A DNA stretch of 64,000 bases from Rhizobium sp. Leaf453 (GCF_001425605.1 NZ_LMRG01000001.1:125152-189151), one strand, 5' to 3'; shown: positions 34,867 to 46,745, counted from the first letter of the stretch. Made by a program: numbers and translations. Notes: a model not told the origin generated them from the letters alone.

Positions 34867-35715
34867 ATGAAAATCACTGCCGTGCTTGGCGCGCTCTGCG
34901 CGCTGCTTGTCCTTTCCACCAGCCCTGCCCTGTCCGCCGAACGCTGGGAGGAACTGCCCGAACCTGCAGCCCTGCCCCAGGCCGCCAAGACCGGCACAGC
35001 CCCGGTCAACGGCATCGACATGTATTATGCCATCTATGGCTCTGGCCCCAATGTCCTCCTGATCCATGGCGGCCTCGGTTACGCCGATGTGTGGGGCGCG
35101 CAGGTGGCTGATCTGGCCAAGGACCACACTGTCATCGTCGCGGAAAGCCGCGGCCACGGGCGCTCGACCCGCAATGCCGATCCGTACAGCTATGACCTGA
35201 TGTCTTCGGATTATCTGGCCCTGCTGGATTACCTGAAAGTCGACAAGACGGCGATCGTCGGCTGGAGCGATGGCGGCATTATCGGCCTCGATATCGCCAT
35301 TCATCACCCCGAGCGGTTGACGCGCCTCTTCGCCCACGCGGCCAATTCGAAGATCGACGGCGTCATCCCGACCGTGATGGAAAACAAGACCTTCGCGGCC
35401 TATATCGAGCATGCGGGCGAGGTCTACAAGAAGATTTCTCCGACGCCGACCGAATACGACGCTTTCGTCACTCAGATCAGCAATATGTGGGCGACGCAGC
35501 CGAACTGGGCCGATGAAGACCTGAAGAAGATCACCACGCCGACGGCCATCGTGCTCGGCGACCACGACGAAGCGATCAGCCTCGAGCACACCGATTACCT
35601 CGCCAAGACCATTCCGGGCGCAGAACTGATCATCCTGAAGGACGCCAGCCATTTCGCCATGCTGCAGGACCCGGAGGGGTACAATAAGGCGGTGCGGGAT
35701 TTTATTGATAAGTAG
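34867..35715 (+). CDS. Exported alpha/beta hydrolase
   Basis: A 282-residue alpha/beta-hydrolase with a signal peptide (residues 1-23, ending ALSA|E). The nucleophile elbow is GWSDGG (Ser at about residue 138), preceded by the oxyanion loop LLIHGGLGYADVW. A late Asp in VLGDHDEAI and a His in KDASHFAMLQ complete a plausible catalytic triad. Substrate unknown; ester hydrolysis is likely. The ATG at 34867 is used because it gives the signal peptide. It converges with ppdK. Confidence 0.82.
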   Translation: MKITAVLGALCALLVLSTSPALSAERWEELPEPAALPQAAKTGTAPVNGIDMYYAIYGSGPNVLLIHGGLGYADVWGAQVADLAKDHTVIVAESRGHGRSTRNADPYSYDLMSSDYLALLDYLKVDKTAIVGWSDGGIIGLDIAIHHPERLTRLFAHAANSKIDGVIPTVMENKTFAAYIEHAGEVYKKISPTPTEYDAFVTQISNMWATQPNWADEDLKKITTPTAIVLGDHDEAISLEHTDYLAKTIPGAELIILKDASHFAMLQDPEGYNKAVRDFIDK

Positions 35716-35752
35716 CTGGGCTCTCCGACGGACGTCAGCGTCGGAGAACAAA

Positions 35753-38419
<2,667 letters not shown>

Positions 38420-38493
38420 TACATTTCTCCACCCATTCGGCTCCCACCGAACGCTACAGTATCCCTTTCACGTTTAAAATGCATCGGAGGCAA

Positions 38494-38518
38494 ATTTTTG
38501 CTGCAATGCAGCAAAAAT
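38494..38518. promoter_or_regulatory. Perfect palindrome upstream of ppdK, PhaR-like core
   Basis: An 11-bp-arm inverted repeat (ATTTTTGCTGC, AAT, GCAGCAAAAAT) has the core CTGC-N3-GCAG. That core matches the site type described for PhaR (AniA), the polyhydroxybutyrate-linked repressor of alphaproteobacteria. Its position 75 nt before the ppdK start fits an operator. As RNA it would also fold into a hairpin, so a leader role cannot be excluded. Confidence 0.4.
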
Positions 38519-38661
38519 GCGACGCAGCCTGAGTTCGGATTCGCGAAATCTCGGCTGCTTTGTCTCTCGGCGAAAACTCCAGCGGATTTATCCGATCGCG
38601 TTGACGCTTCCCAAGCTTTAAGCAGGATGCTCGCCAGCCGTCGGGGCGGCAAAAATGCAAC

Positions 38662-39198
38662 GTGCGGGAGATTGAAAAGAACGTGCTGCTCGATGTCGCC
38701 GAATGGTCTCAGTTTTCCTGCCGCACAGTCGCGGGCTTCGGCATTTTCTACACGGTCGTCGCCATCGGCACCATTCACCTTGCGGCAATCTTCGCCGGCC
38801 GCTGGTTCAGCGTGAGCGCCACCGGTTGGCGCGCACGAAACATCCGGATTGCCGTGAAAGGCTTCCGGGTTTTTCCCTTGTTACTTTTCCTGATGCTCGG
38901 TGCGATCGTCCTTTTCCAGCACCACCGGCGAGAACTTTTCACGGACAGCGCGAACCTGGTCGAAACGGGCTGTTACATGCTGGACGACTACCGTTACGAG
39001 ATGCCGTTGGAGCGCCTTCGAGGACGATATGAGCAGTCCTACTCCAAGGGCTGGCACGACGAAGTCATTTTCTCGGCGGGTAAATCCTATCGTGAACTGA
39101 GCGTAGATATCGGGAATACCCGATATCTTGCCAACATACGGAACCTGGCTCCCGTCGCCGTCGAAGCGTATTTACGCGAAATAAAAACGCGGCAATGA
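38662..39198 (+). CDS. Hypothetical membrane protein (178 aa)
   Basis: A 178-residue protein with two hydrophobic segments (FGIFYTVVAIGTIHLAAIFAG at about 26-46 and FPLLLFLMLGAIVLF at about 70-85) and an extracytoplasmic or soluble C-terminal part with a Tyr-rich stretch (YMLDDYRYEMPLERLRGRYE). No family is recognised. The GTG at 38662 begins the open frame; a GTG at 38683 is an alternative. It is separate from ppdK in direction. Confidence 0.5.
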   Translation: MREIEKNVLLDVAEWSQFSCRTVAGFGIFYTVVAIGTIHLAAIFAGRWFSVSATGWRARNIRIAVKGFRVFPLLLFLMLGAIVLFQHHRRELFTDSANLVETGCYMLDDYRYEMPLERLRGRYEQSYSKGWHDEVIFSAGKSYRELSVDIGNTRYLANIRNLAPVAVEAYLREIKTRQ

Positions 39199-39235
39199 AG
39201 GACGCATCATCGGGATACACACCCGGTAGGCAGCC

Positions 39236-39382
39236 TCAATTCTCCTGAATGGACAGGCCGTTCTTGCCCACCTGAATCTCGACACCGTCAGGCTTCTTTT
39301 CTTCCTGGTAGGCGTAATAGGAGAAACCACCGACGACAACGATGAGGGCGCCGATGATCATGTAGAGGACGTTTTTGTTCAC
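39236..39382 (-). CDS. 48-residue single-helix membrane protein
   Basis: A 48-codon frame from a GTG at 39382 to the TGA at 39236-39238. AAGGA lies seven bases before the start. The peptide has an N-terminal transmembrane helix (VLYMIIGALIVVVGGFSYYA) followed by a charged tail ending KNGLSIQEN, a typical small inner-membrane protein layout. It lies 80 nt after the smc start side and reads away from the ppdK side. Function unknown. Confidence 0.65.
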   Translation of the reverse strand: MNKNVLYMIIGALIVVVGGFSYYAYQEEKKPDGVEIQVGKNGLSIQEN

Positions 39383-39463
39383 GGAATTTCCTTGCAATAT
39401 TGACGGGTTACGCCAACAGAACGATCAAGGAGCGGGTTTGTTCGAGCAAACGGGTGAAAGCAC

Positions 39464-42400
39464 TCACACCGCTTCGCGCAATTGCTCCGCCGTCTGCAGA
39501 TCGACGGAAACGAGCTGGCTGACACCCTGTTCGGCCATGGTGACGCCGAAGAGACGGTTCATGCGGGCCATGGTGATGGGGTTGTGGGTGATGATGACGA
39601 AGCGGGTCTCGGTCGAGGCCGCCATCTCGTCCATCAGGTTGCAGTAGCGCTCGACATTGTGGTCATCGAGCGGCGCGTCCACCTCGTCCAGCACACAGAT
39701 CGGCGCGGGATTGGTGAGAAACACCGCGAAGATCAGTGCCATGGCCGTCAGCGCCTGTTCGCCACCCGATAGCAGCGTCATGGTCTGCGGCTTCTTGCCC
39801 GGTGGCCGGGCGAGGATTTCAAGGCCGGCGTCGAGCGGATCGTCGCTTTCGATCAATTGCAGTTCGGCCGTGCCACCGCCGAACAGATGGGTGAACAGCC
39901 GCTGGAACTGGACGTTGACGATGTCGAAGGCGGCCAGCAGCCGCTCACGGCCTTCGCGGTTCAGATTCTGGATTGCCGAGCGCAGCTTGCGGATGGCGTC
40001 GATCACGTCCTCGCGCTCCTTCAACAGCGCATCCAGCCGTTCCGACAGTTCCTTCTGCTCTTCCTCGGCGCGCAGGTTGACGGCGCCCAGCCGTTCGCGC
40101 TCGATCTTCAACCGCTCCAGTTCGCGCTCGATGTTGCGGATATCGGGCAAGTCGCCGTCAACAGGCAGCCCGGTCAAACGCAGAACCTCGTGCGGCGCGC
40201 AGTTCAGCGCTTCGCGAATGCGTGCCTCGACTTCCAACCTCTTTTCCCGGGCGGAAACCAGCCGCTCCTCGGCACGACCACGCTTTTCGCGCGTTTCCGC
40301 AAGCTCGGAAAGCGCCGTCGCGGCGATGCGATCGGCGTCGCGTTGGCGGTTTTCGGCCGTGGCCAGCACATCTGCGGCCTGCCGGCGCGCTTCCTCGGCC
40401 TTGGTCAGTTCGTTCATCAGCGCCCGGCGCTTCTCGTCGAATTCGTCGGGCGCCTCCAGCAGTTCCTCGGCCTCCTCGCGCGCCTCGCTCTCGCGGTCGC
40501 GCAGGGTCTCGATATGTTCCTGCGCGCTCGCCGCCCTGGTGTTCCAGGTCTGGCGTTCGGCCTCAATGGCGCGCAGCCGGCGTTCGCGCGCCTCGTTTTC
40601 GCGGGCCAGTCCGTCGTTGATGGCGCGGGCTTCCGCGACCAGCGCCCGGTCGGTCGCAACCGTGGTCATCTGGCTGGCGAGCTTCTGCTCCAGAAGTGTC
40701 AAGTCCGGCGCATCCTCCAGCGCCTCGCGGGCGCCTTCCATCTGCTCGCCGACTTCCTCGACCTGCAGGGCGAGTTGACTGGAGGTCTCGGCCAGAACCG
40801 CGCGGCGGCGCACGAGATCGCCGGAGGCGCGCTCGGCAGCGGCCAACACATCGCGCGCCTCAGCCAGCTTGCGCACCACCATCCGCTGGGATTCGCGCGC
40901 CAGCCGCAACCGCTCGTCTTCAGCACGAATGCCGGCGGCGGCGGCGGCAAGGGCAGCCTCGCGGGTCTGAAGGTGTTCGCGTGCATCCTCAGCTTCGTTT
41001 TCCAGTTCAGCCAGCCGGTTCTTCTGGGCCAGCCGAAGCGCTGCCGCGCTCGGCGCATCCGCACCGGTGACATGGCCATCCCAGCGCCAGACGGCACCTG
41101 CGCGGGTCACCAGCCGCTGACCGGCCTTCAACGACGGCAGCAACCGCTCCGCCGCCGCATCGTCCTCGACGACGCCGATCTGGCTCAATCCACGATCGAG
41201 AACCTGTGGCGCGCGGACATGCTGCGTCAGAGGCACCGCTTCCGGCGGCAGGCTCGGATCGCCCGAGGCATCGCCCGGCGCGCGCCAGTGGGCGGGTGAT
41301 GCGGTATCGAGCGGCGATTCCAGATCTTCGCCAAGGGCGGCGCCCAGCGCTGTCTCGAAACCGCGATCGACCTTCATGTCGTCGACAACAGGCGGCGCTG
41401 CCCCCTGCACCTGCGACGCTTCCAGCATGCGCCGGATGGTGCGCGCTTCCGTCTCGATCCCGTTCAGGAGGGCGCGGGCGGCATCGACCGGCGGGCGCGC
41501 TGCCGTTTCGGCGAGCCGGGCGGCATTCAGCGCATCCTCGATATCGGAAATGGCGGTTTCGGCATTTTCCAGTGCGATCTCGGCGGCCTCGACCTCTTCC
41601 CTTTTTTCCTGCGGATCGGGCAGCGCCGAAATCTGCCGGTCAAGTTCATCGATATCGCGGTTCTGGTCGGAAAGCTGGCGGGCAAGACGCGCCTGCCGCT
41701 CGGTCAGATCGCGGATGGTCTTTTCAAGCTGGTTACGCGATGCCTGCGCCTCGGCCTTTTCCGCCGTGAGCAGACCCAGTTGACGCTCGCTCGCCGCTAG
41801 TGTCTCGCTGGCATCTGCCAACCGCTCACGGGCTTCCTCCGCCCGCTCACCGGCTTCGGAGAGAAGGTCGCGCAGTTCGCTTTCCTCCTCGTCCAGACGC
41901 GCCAGGATGCCGGCATTGTCGGCGATCAGGCGCTCTTCGCGCAGGATGTCTTCGGCAAGCTGCGACAGCCGGCGCTGCAATTCGTCGCGGCGGCGCAGGA
42001 TGCGGCCGGCATCTTCTTCCAGTTGCGACTTGGCGATCTGCAGACGCTGCAGCGCGGCTGCGGCGCGGGCTTCGGCTTCGCGCAGTTCCGGCAGTTTCAG
42101 GGCGGCGACCCCTTGCGCCTTGGCCGCCTCCATCTGCGCCTGCGCCTTCTCGGCCACCAGCGATGTCGCCTGGTTCAGCTGGCTGTCGGCCTCGCCTTCG
42201 GCCTCCTTCGCCTGCACCCAGCGGATATGCAGCAGCATCGCCTCGTGGCGACGGATATCGGCCGACAGCATCTTGAAACGATTGGCCTGGCGCGACTGGC
42301 GCTTGAGGCTCTCGATCTGGCTTTCGAGCTGAGAGGTAACATCCTCCAGCCGCTCCAGATTGGTTTCGGCGCCCCTCAGCCGCAGTTCCGCCTCATGGCG

Positions 42401-42928
42401 GCGCGAATGAAGACCGGAAATGCCAGCCGCCTCTTCCAGCAATTGCCGCCGGGCCTGGGGTTTCGCCGCGATCAGTTCGCCGATCCGTCCCTGCCCCACC
42501 ATCGACGGCGAGCGCGCCCCGGTCGAAGCATCCGCGAAAAGCAGTTGTACATCCTTGGCACGGGCTTCCTTGCCGTTGATGCGATAGACCGAGCCGTTCT
42601 CCCGCTCGATGCGGCGGGTGACCTGAATCTCGTCGCTGTCATTGAAGGCGGCGGGCGCAGTCCTGTCGGAATTGTCGAGATAGAGCCCCACCTCGGCTGT
42701 GTTACGGGCCGGACGGTTTCCCGATCCGGAAAAAATCACGTCGTCCATGCCCGACGCGCGCATATTCTTGTAGGAATTCTCCCCCATCACCCAGCGCAAC
42801 GCCTCGACAAGGTTCGACTTGCCGCAACCATTCGGCCCGACCACACCGGTGAGGCCCCGCTCGATGACGAATTCGGAGGGTTCGACGAAGGACTTGAAGC
42901 CGAGCAGGCGGAGCTTGGTGAATTTCAT
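39464..42928 (-). CDS. smc: Chromosome segregation ATPase SMC
   Basis: A 1154-residue SMC protein that organises and segregates chromosomes as a dimer with ScpA/ScpB. The N-terminal ATPase half has the Walker A GVVGPNGCGKSNLVEALRW near residue 30. Two coiled coils flank a hinge around residues 500-640. The C-terminal half has the signature LLSGGEQALTAMALIFAVF and Walker B PICVLDEVDAPLDD. Length matches the family. It reads in the same direction as the DsbA-like gene but a strong terminator separates them. Confidence 0.95.
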   Translation of the reverse strand: MKFTKLRLLGFKSFVEPSEFVIERGLTGVVGPNGCGKSNLVEALRWVMGENSYKNMRASGMDDVIFSGSGNRPARNTAEVGLYLDNSDRTAPAAFNDSDEIQVTRRIERENGSVYRINGKEARAKDVQLLFADASTGARSPSMVGQGRIGELIAAKPQARRQLLEEAAGISGLHSRRHEAELRLRGAETNLERLEDVTSQLESQIESLKRQSRQANRFKMLSADIRRHEAMLLHIRWVQAKEAEGEADSQLNQATSLVAEKAQAQMEAAKAQGVAALKLPELREAEARAAAALQRLQIAKSQLEEDAGRILRRRDELQRRLSQLAEDILREERLIADNAGILARLDEEESELRDLLSEAGERAEEARERLADASETLAASERQLGLLTAEKAEAQASRNQLEKTIRDLTERQARLARQLSDQNRDIDELDRQISALPDPQEKREEVEAAEIALENAETAISDIEDALNAARLAETAARPPVDAARALLNGIETEARTIRRMLEASQVQGAAPPVVDDMKVDRGFETALGAALGEDLESPLDTASPAHWRAPGDASGDPSLPPEAVPLTQHVRAPQVLDRGLSQIGVVEDDAAAERLLPSLKAGQRLVTRAGAVWRWDGHVTGADAPSAAALRLAQKNRLAELENEAEDAREHLQTREAALAAAAAGIRAEDERLRLARESQRMVVRKLAEARDVLAAAERASGDLVRRRAVLAETSSQLALQVEEVGEQMEGAREALEDAPDLTLLEQKLASQMTTVATDRALVAEARAINDGLARENEARERRLRAIEAERQTWNTRAASAQEHIETLRDRESEAREEAEELLEAPDEFDEKRRALMNELTKAEEARRQAADVLATAENRQRDADRIAATALSELAETREKRGRAEERLVSAREKRLEVEARIREALNCAPHEVLRLTGLPVDGDLPDIRNIERELERLKIERERLGAVNLRAEEEQKELSERLDALLKEREDVIDAIRKLRSAIQNLNREGRERLLAAFDIVNVQFQRLFTHLFGGGTAELQLIESDDPLDAGLEILARPPGKKPQTMTLLSGGEQALTAMALIFAVFLTNPAPICVLDEVDAPLDDHNVERYCNLMDEMAASTETRFVIITHNPITMARMNRLFGVTMAEQGVSQLVSVDLQTAEQLREAV

Positions 42929-42954
42929 GCCACTCGCCCCTCAAGGGGGAGGTA

Positions 42955-42983
42955 CAAAAAAACGGGCGCAAGGATGCGCCCGT
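42955..42983 (-). terminator. Terminator of the DsbA-like gene
   Basis: ACGGGCGCA (42962-42970) and TGCGCCCGT (42975-42983) form a nine-bp stem with a 4-nt loop. On the minus strand it is followed by TTTTTTT (42955-42961). It lies between the end of the DsbA-like gene (43010) and the smc start (42928). Confidence 0.85.
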
Positions 42984-43009
42984 TGGCCGTTTCCGGAAAA
43001 CGCTGGGGA

Positions 43010-43930
43010 TCAGAGCATCGAGTCGATAAGGCCCGACATGGTGGCAACCGACATTTCTCCGGAATACTTCTTGCCGTTGATGAAGAAGGTCGGGGTCGCG
43101 GCGACGCCGTAATCCTTGCCGCCCTTCTGCATTGTGGCGTTCACATCATCCAGAAGTTTCTGGTTCGTCAAGCAGGCCTCGAAGCTCTCCTGTGTAAAAC
43201 CGGCGAGTTTCGACATCTGCAACAGCGCGTCGCGGCCGTTCTGGGCTGCAGCCCAGGTTTCCTGCTGCTTGAACAGCATGGAAACCATCGGGAAATACTG
43301 GCCTTCCGGCGCGCAGCGCGCCAGCATGAAGGCCGCCGCAGCGCGCGGATCGAACGGGAATTCACGCACGACGAAGCGGACCTGGCCGCCATCGACATAC
43401 TTTGCCTTGATGGCATCGAAGGTCTCGTTGTGGAAGCGGGCGCAATGCGGGCAGGTCATCGACATGTATTCGACGATCGTCACCTTGGCATCGGCCTTGC
43501 CGATCGACATTTCCGGCAGCGGGCCGGGTTCCATCAGCTTGGCAACGTCGATCTCGCCTTCCGATTGCGGCAGTTCGACCTTGACCGGAGCTGTGGCCTG
43601 CGCCACCTGCGTCTGGCCGGCTTCCGCCGCAGGCTTGACTTCGGTCGATGTGGTCGAAGCGGTTTCCGTCGCGTCGGGCTTTGCTTCCGTCTTCGTCGCC
43701 GCCATCATCGAGCCGCCATCGGCGGGCTTCATCGCGTTGTTGGCGGACATCATCGAGCCGCCGTCGGCGGGCTTGACCTCGGTCTTGGTGGCCGTGTCGG
43801 TGGTCTCGGTCTGGTTGGTCGCCGCCGCGTCCTTCTTCTCGTCGCTGCAGGCGGCCAGCGTCAGGGCAAGAGCGGCCACGGCGACGCCGCTCAGAAGACG
43901 CTTGTAGGGGCTCATTTCAGAAAGGAACAT
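43010..43930 (-). CDS. DsbA-family lipoprotein-like thioredoxin
   Basis: A 306-residue exported protein. The N-terminal signal ends LTLAAC (possible lipobox). A long low-complexity linker (about 30-120) contains two copies of KPADGGSMM and is rich in Thr/Ala/Lys. The DsbA-like thioredoxin domain (about 130-306) has active site CPHC in YMSMTCPHCARF and the cis-Pro block VAATPTFFING. It probably catalyses thiol-disulfide exchange in the periplasm. AGGTG precedes the ATG by eight bases. The neighbours smc, DUF721 and mutY resemble a conserved rhizobial neighbourhood. Confidence 0.85.
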   Translation of the reverse strand: MFLSEMSPYKRLLSGVAVAALALTLAACSDEKKDAAATNQTETTDTATKTEVKPADGGSMMSANNAMKPADGGSMMAATKTEAKPDATETASTTSTEVKPAAEAGQTQVAQATAPVKVELPQSEGEIDVAKLMEPGPLPEMSIGKADAKVTIVEYMSMTCPHCARFHNETFDAIKAKYVDGGQVRFVVREFPFDPRAAAAFMLARCAPEGQYFPMVSMLFKQQETWAAAQNGRDALLQMSKLAGFTQESFEACLTNQKLLDDVNATMQKGGKDYGVAATPTFFINGKKYSGEMSVATMSGLIDSML

Positions 43931-44057
43931 GGAATTTCACCTGTGTGAGGGGATGGACGAGAAAACGGTTGAAAATTCGATAACTTGCCTGCCACGAGGC
44001 GGCAAGGGCCTGATGCTCACCACCATTCAAACAATTGTGACCTGCTGATGTTCGCAC

Positions 44058-44564
44058 TCATTTTTTTCGAGGCGACAACACGGCTGTGCCGAGCCGGGTC
44101 AATGCCGCCTTTAGAGCGTCGCTCTCGATGCCATCAACCAGCGTCTCCAGATGCCGGGCGCGCTCGCCGGTCAGGGGCTTTGGCTTGCGGTTGCGTTTCG
44201 GCTGGGGCGAAACCGGCTTCTGGACGATTCGCATCTGGTTGACCGCCGGGAAGCCGAAAAAGCCGTTGATCCGCTGGATCAGTTCGCCCTGGGCATGGGT
44301 GAGGAACAACGCCCGCGCACCTTCGCAGGCAATGGTGAGAACGCCCGGCTGATAACCGCCCTCGCCCGCCATCTCGGCGGCGCGGCGCGGCCAGGTGATC
44401 CGCTCCGGCCGGGTGCAATCGGCAAACTCCTCGCCGGCGATCTCGTCCCAGGATCCGAGCAACAGCGTATTGATGCCGGCGCGCCTGGATAGCACCGGAT
44501 CAATCAGCCCATTGGCGACTTCACTGATCTGAACGACGCCCTTGCGGGTATAAGGTTGTTTCAA
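44058..44564 (-). CDS. DUF721 (DciA-like) protein
   Basis: A 168-residue protein containing the DUF721 domain (about 20-110), with LLGSWDEIAGEEFADCTRPE and HAQGELIQRINGFFG as conserved segments. DUF721 includes DciA, which helps load the replicative helicase in many bacteria. The C-terminal part is basic. Its start is ambiguous (TTG at 44564). It is divergent from mutY and lies near smc and the DsbA-like gene, so a DNA maintenance role is plausible. Confidence 0.78.
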   Translation of the reverse strand: MKQPYTRKGVVQISEVANGLIDPVLSRRAGINTLLLGSWDEIAGEEFADCTRPERITWPRRAAEMAGEGGYQPGVLTIACEGARALFLTHAQGELIQRINGFFGFPAVNQMRIVQKPVSPQPKRNRKPKPLTGERARHLETLVDGIESDALKAALTRLGTAVLSPRKK

Positions 44565-44650
44565 CGGACAGGCTTTCGGTTATCGATTGCGCCTTGAAGG
44601 ATGGCGAACACTTCGCCAAGTATAGGCCGCAACCAACCCTCCGGCAAATG

Positions 44651-45748
44651 ATGCAACAGACTTTGACTCCGGCCGACGCGGCCAGACGGCTTCTCACCTG
44701 GTACGACCGGCACCACCGCGACCTGCCCTGGCGGATTTCTCCGTCGATGGCGGCAAGCGGCGTGCTGGCGGATCCCTATCATATCTGGCTGTCCGAGGTG
44801 ATGCTACAGCAGACCACCGTGCAGGCGGTCAAACCCTATTTCCAAAAATTTCTCGCCCTCTGGCCGAAGGCCACGGACCTTGCCGCCGCCGATACCGAAG
44901 AGGTGATGAAGGCCTGGGCGGGGCTTGGCTATTATGCCCGGGCGCGGAACCTGAAGAAATGCGCCGAAAGCGTCGCGCGCGATCATGGCGGCATCTTTCC
45001 GGATACGGAGGAAGGCTTGAAGGCGCTGCCGGGCGTCGGCGATTATACCGCGGCCGCCGTTGCCGCCATCGCCTTCAACCGCCAAAGTGCCGTGCTCGAC
45101 GGCAATGTCGAGCGGGTGATTTCCCGCCTGCACGCGATCGAAACGCCTCTGCCATCGGCCAAGCCGCAGATGCGGGCGCTGGTGGCAGATATGACGCCGG
45201 CTGAGCGTCCCGGCGATTTCGCCCAGGCGATGATGGATCTCGGCGCGACCATCTGCACGCCGAAACGCCCGGCCTGCGCCCTCTGTCCGCTCAACGAGGG
45301 CTGTCTGGCGCTCAAGACAGCCGATCCCGAAACCTTCCCGCGTAAGGCGGCCAAGAAGGAAAAGCCGGTGCGGGTCGGTGCGGCTTTCGTTGCGGTGAAA
45401 CCCGACGGCGCCGTCTATCTGCAAAAGCGGGCGGAAACCGGCCTGCTCGGCGGCATGACAGAGGTGCCGGGCACGCCGTGGACATCCCGCGTCGATGGCG
45501 ACAACACGATCGCGGCCCAGCCATTCGCCGCTCCGTGGGAGCCTTGCGGAACAATTACGCATGTCTTTACGCATTTTGAATTGCGCTTGTCGATCTATCG
45601 GGCCAATGTGGCAAATGAGAACAAAACGGGAAACGGCTGGTGGGAGCCGCTGGCCTCTCTGGAGGCGCAGGCCCTGCCAACCGTGATGAAAAAAGCGATC
45701 GCCCAGGCCCTGCCGCATGCCTTCCAGCGCGGCCGGCCAGCGCAATGA
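44651..45748 (+). CDS. mutY: Adenine DNA glycosylase
   Basis: A 365-residue enzyme that removes adenine mispaired with 8-oxoguanine. The helix-hairpin-helix glycosylase domain has WLSEVMLQQTTVQAV, LPGVGDYTAAAVAAIAF and VLDGNVERVISRL. The [4Fe-4S] ligands CTPKRPACALCPLNEGC follow at about residues 201-217. The C-terminal NUDIX-like 8-oxoG recognition domain covers about 235-365. The ATG at 44651 (or 44648) is chosen by homology, since no ribosome binding site is clear. Confidence 0.93.
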   Translation: MQQTLTPADAARRLLTWYDRHHRDLPWRISPSMAASGVLADPYHIWLSEVMLQQTTVQAVKPYFQKFLALWPKATDLAAADTEEVMKAWAGLGYYARARNLKKCAESVARDHGGIFPDTEEGLKALPGVGDYTAAAVAAIAFNRQSAVLDGNVERVISRLHAIETPLPSAKPQMRALVADMTPAERPGDFAQAMMDLGATICTPKRPACALCPLNEGCLALKTADPETFPRKAAKKEKPVRVGAAFVAVKPDGAVYLQKRAETGLLGGMTEVPGTPWTSRVDGDNTIAAQPFAAPWEPCGTITHVFTHFELRLSIYRANVANENKTGNGWWEPLASLEAQALPTVMKKAIAQALPHAFQRGRPAQ

Positions 45749-45758
45749 GGAACACCGA

Positions 45759-46373
45759 ATGAGCAGCGAAATCCGCCACATCGTTTTCGACATCGGCCGG
45801 GTGCTGATCCATTACGATCCGCATATTCCCTTCTCCCGAATCATTCCCGACGACAAGGAGCGCAACTGGTTCTTTGCCAATGTCTGCACCCATGACTGGA
45901 ATATCGAGCAGGACCGCGGCCGCGACTGGCGCGAGGCGGAGGACCTGCTGATCGCCAATCATCCCACGCATGAAGACAGCATCCGCGCCTTCCGCAAACA
46001 CTGGCACGAAATGGTGCCGCACGCCTATGTCGAATGCGTCTCCATTATGGAAAGCCTGATCGCCAAGGGTTATGACGTCACCATGCTGACCAACTTCGCC
46101 TCCGATACGTTCAAGGAGGCGCAGAAACGTTTTCCCTTCCTCACTCTGCCGCGCGGCGTGACGGTTTCGGGCGATATCCGCCTAGTCAAGCCGGACGTGG
46201 CGATTTACCGGACCCATGCCGAATCCTTCGGGCTTGAGCCTTCGGCGACCCTGTTCATCGATGACAGCATGGCCAATGTCGAAGGCGCACGGGCCGCCGG
46301 GTGGAACGCCGTGCACTTCACCGATCCGCAGACGCTACAGGCCGATCTCTCCGCCTATGGGCTGGCGGTCTGA
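45759..46373 (+). CDS. HAD-superfamily hydrolase
   Basis: A 204-residue haloacid dehalogenase-type phosphatase. Motif I is FDIGRVLIH (with the nucleophile Asp), motif II is MLTNFASDTF, motif III is a Lys in VKPDVAIYRTH and motif IV is FIDDSMANVEGARAAGW. The FDIG variant suggests the HAD-IA group. Substrate unknown. The ATG at 45759 has GAGGA in the leader. It is 10 nt after mutY and 15 nt before the next gene, so an operon is likely. Confidence 0.82.
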   Translation: MSSEIRHIVFDIGRVLIHYDPHIPFSRIIPDDKERNWFFANVCTHDWNIEQDRGRDWREAEDLLIANHPTHEDSIRAFRKHWHEMVPHAYVECVSIMESLIAKGYDVTMLTNFASDTFKEAQKRFPFLTLPRGVTVSGDIRLVKPDVAIYRTHAESFGLEPSATLFIDDSMANVEGARAAGWNAVHFTDPQTLQADLSAYGLAV

Positions 46374-46388
46374 ACGAGAGCTTCAACC

Positions 46389-46745
46389 ATGCCCCTTGAT
46401 CCCGTTGCTCTCGTCGAGCGTTTCCATGCCGCAATCAATGCGCTCGATTTCGAAACGATCGAGGCATTTTTCACCGAGGAGGCCCGCTACACATCCGGCA
46501 AGGTTGGAGGGCTGGAAGGGCGCGAAGCAATCATGAACGGGTTTCGGCGCTACTTCTCCGAATATCCGGATCAGGTGGCGGAAGACAGCCTGATCGAGGC
46601 CGTTTCTCCTGTTTCGGCGCGCGCCGTCTGGCGCCTTTCCGCCACCAGCAGCACCACCGGCAAGCCGCTTCAACGGCAAGGTGAGGAAACGATCACCTTC
46701 GACCATCGGGGCCGGATCATCCTTGTCGAAGTCACTGATTATTGA
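46389..46745 (+). CDS. SnoaL/NTF2-like protein
   Basis: A 118-residue protein with an NTF2-like fold. The opening helix VALVERFHAAINALDFETIEAFF and the central segment RYTSGKVGGLEGREAIMNGFRRYF are typical of SnoaL-like isomerase relatives. Many members are polyketide cyclases or stress proteins; function here is unknown. The start follows GAGAG. It is the third gene after mutY and HAD. Confidence 0.78.
   Translation: MPLDPVALVERFHAAINALDFETIEAFFTEEARYTSGKVGGLEGREAIMNGFRRYFSEYPDQVAEDSLIEAVSPVSARAVWRLSATSSTTGKPLQRQGEETITFDHRGRIILVEVTDY

Noticed and set aside
42023-43948. 641-codon plus-strand frame opposite smc and the DsbA-like gene
   Set aside because: It spans two real genes and their terminator on the other strand and has no family motifs.
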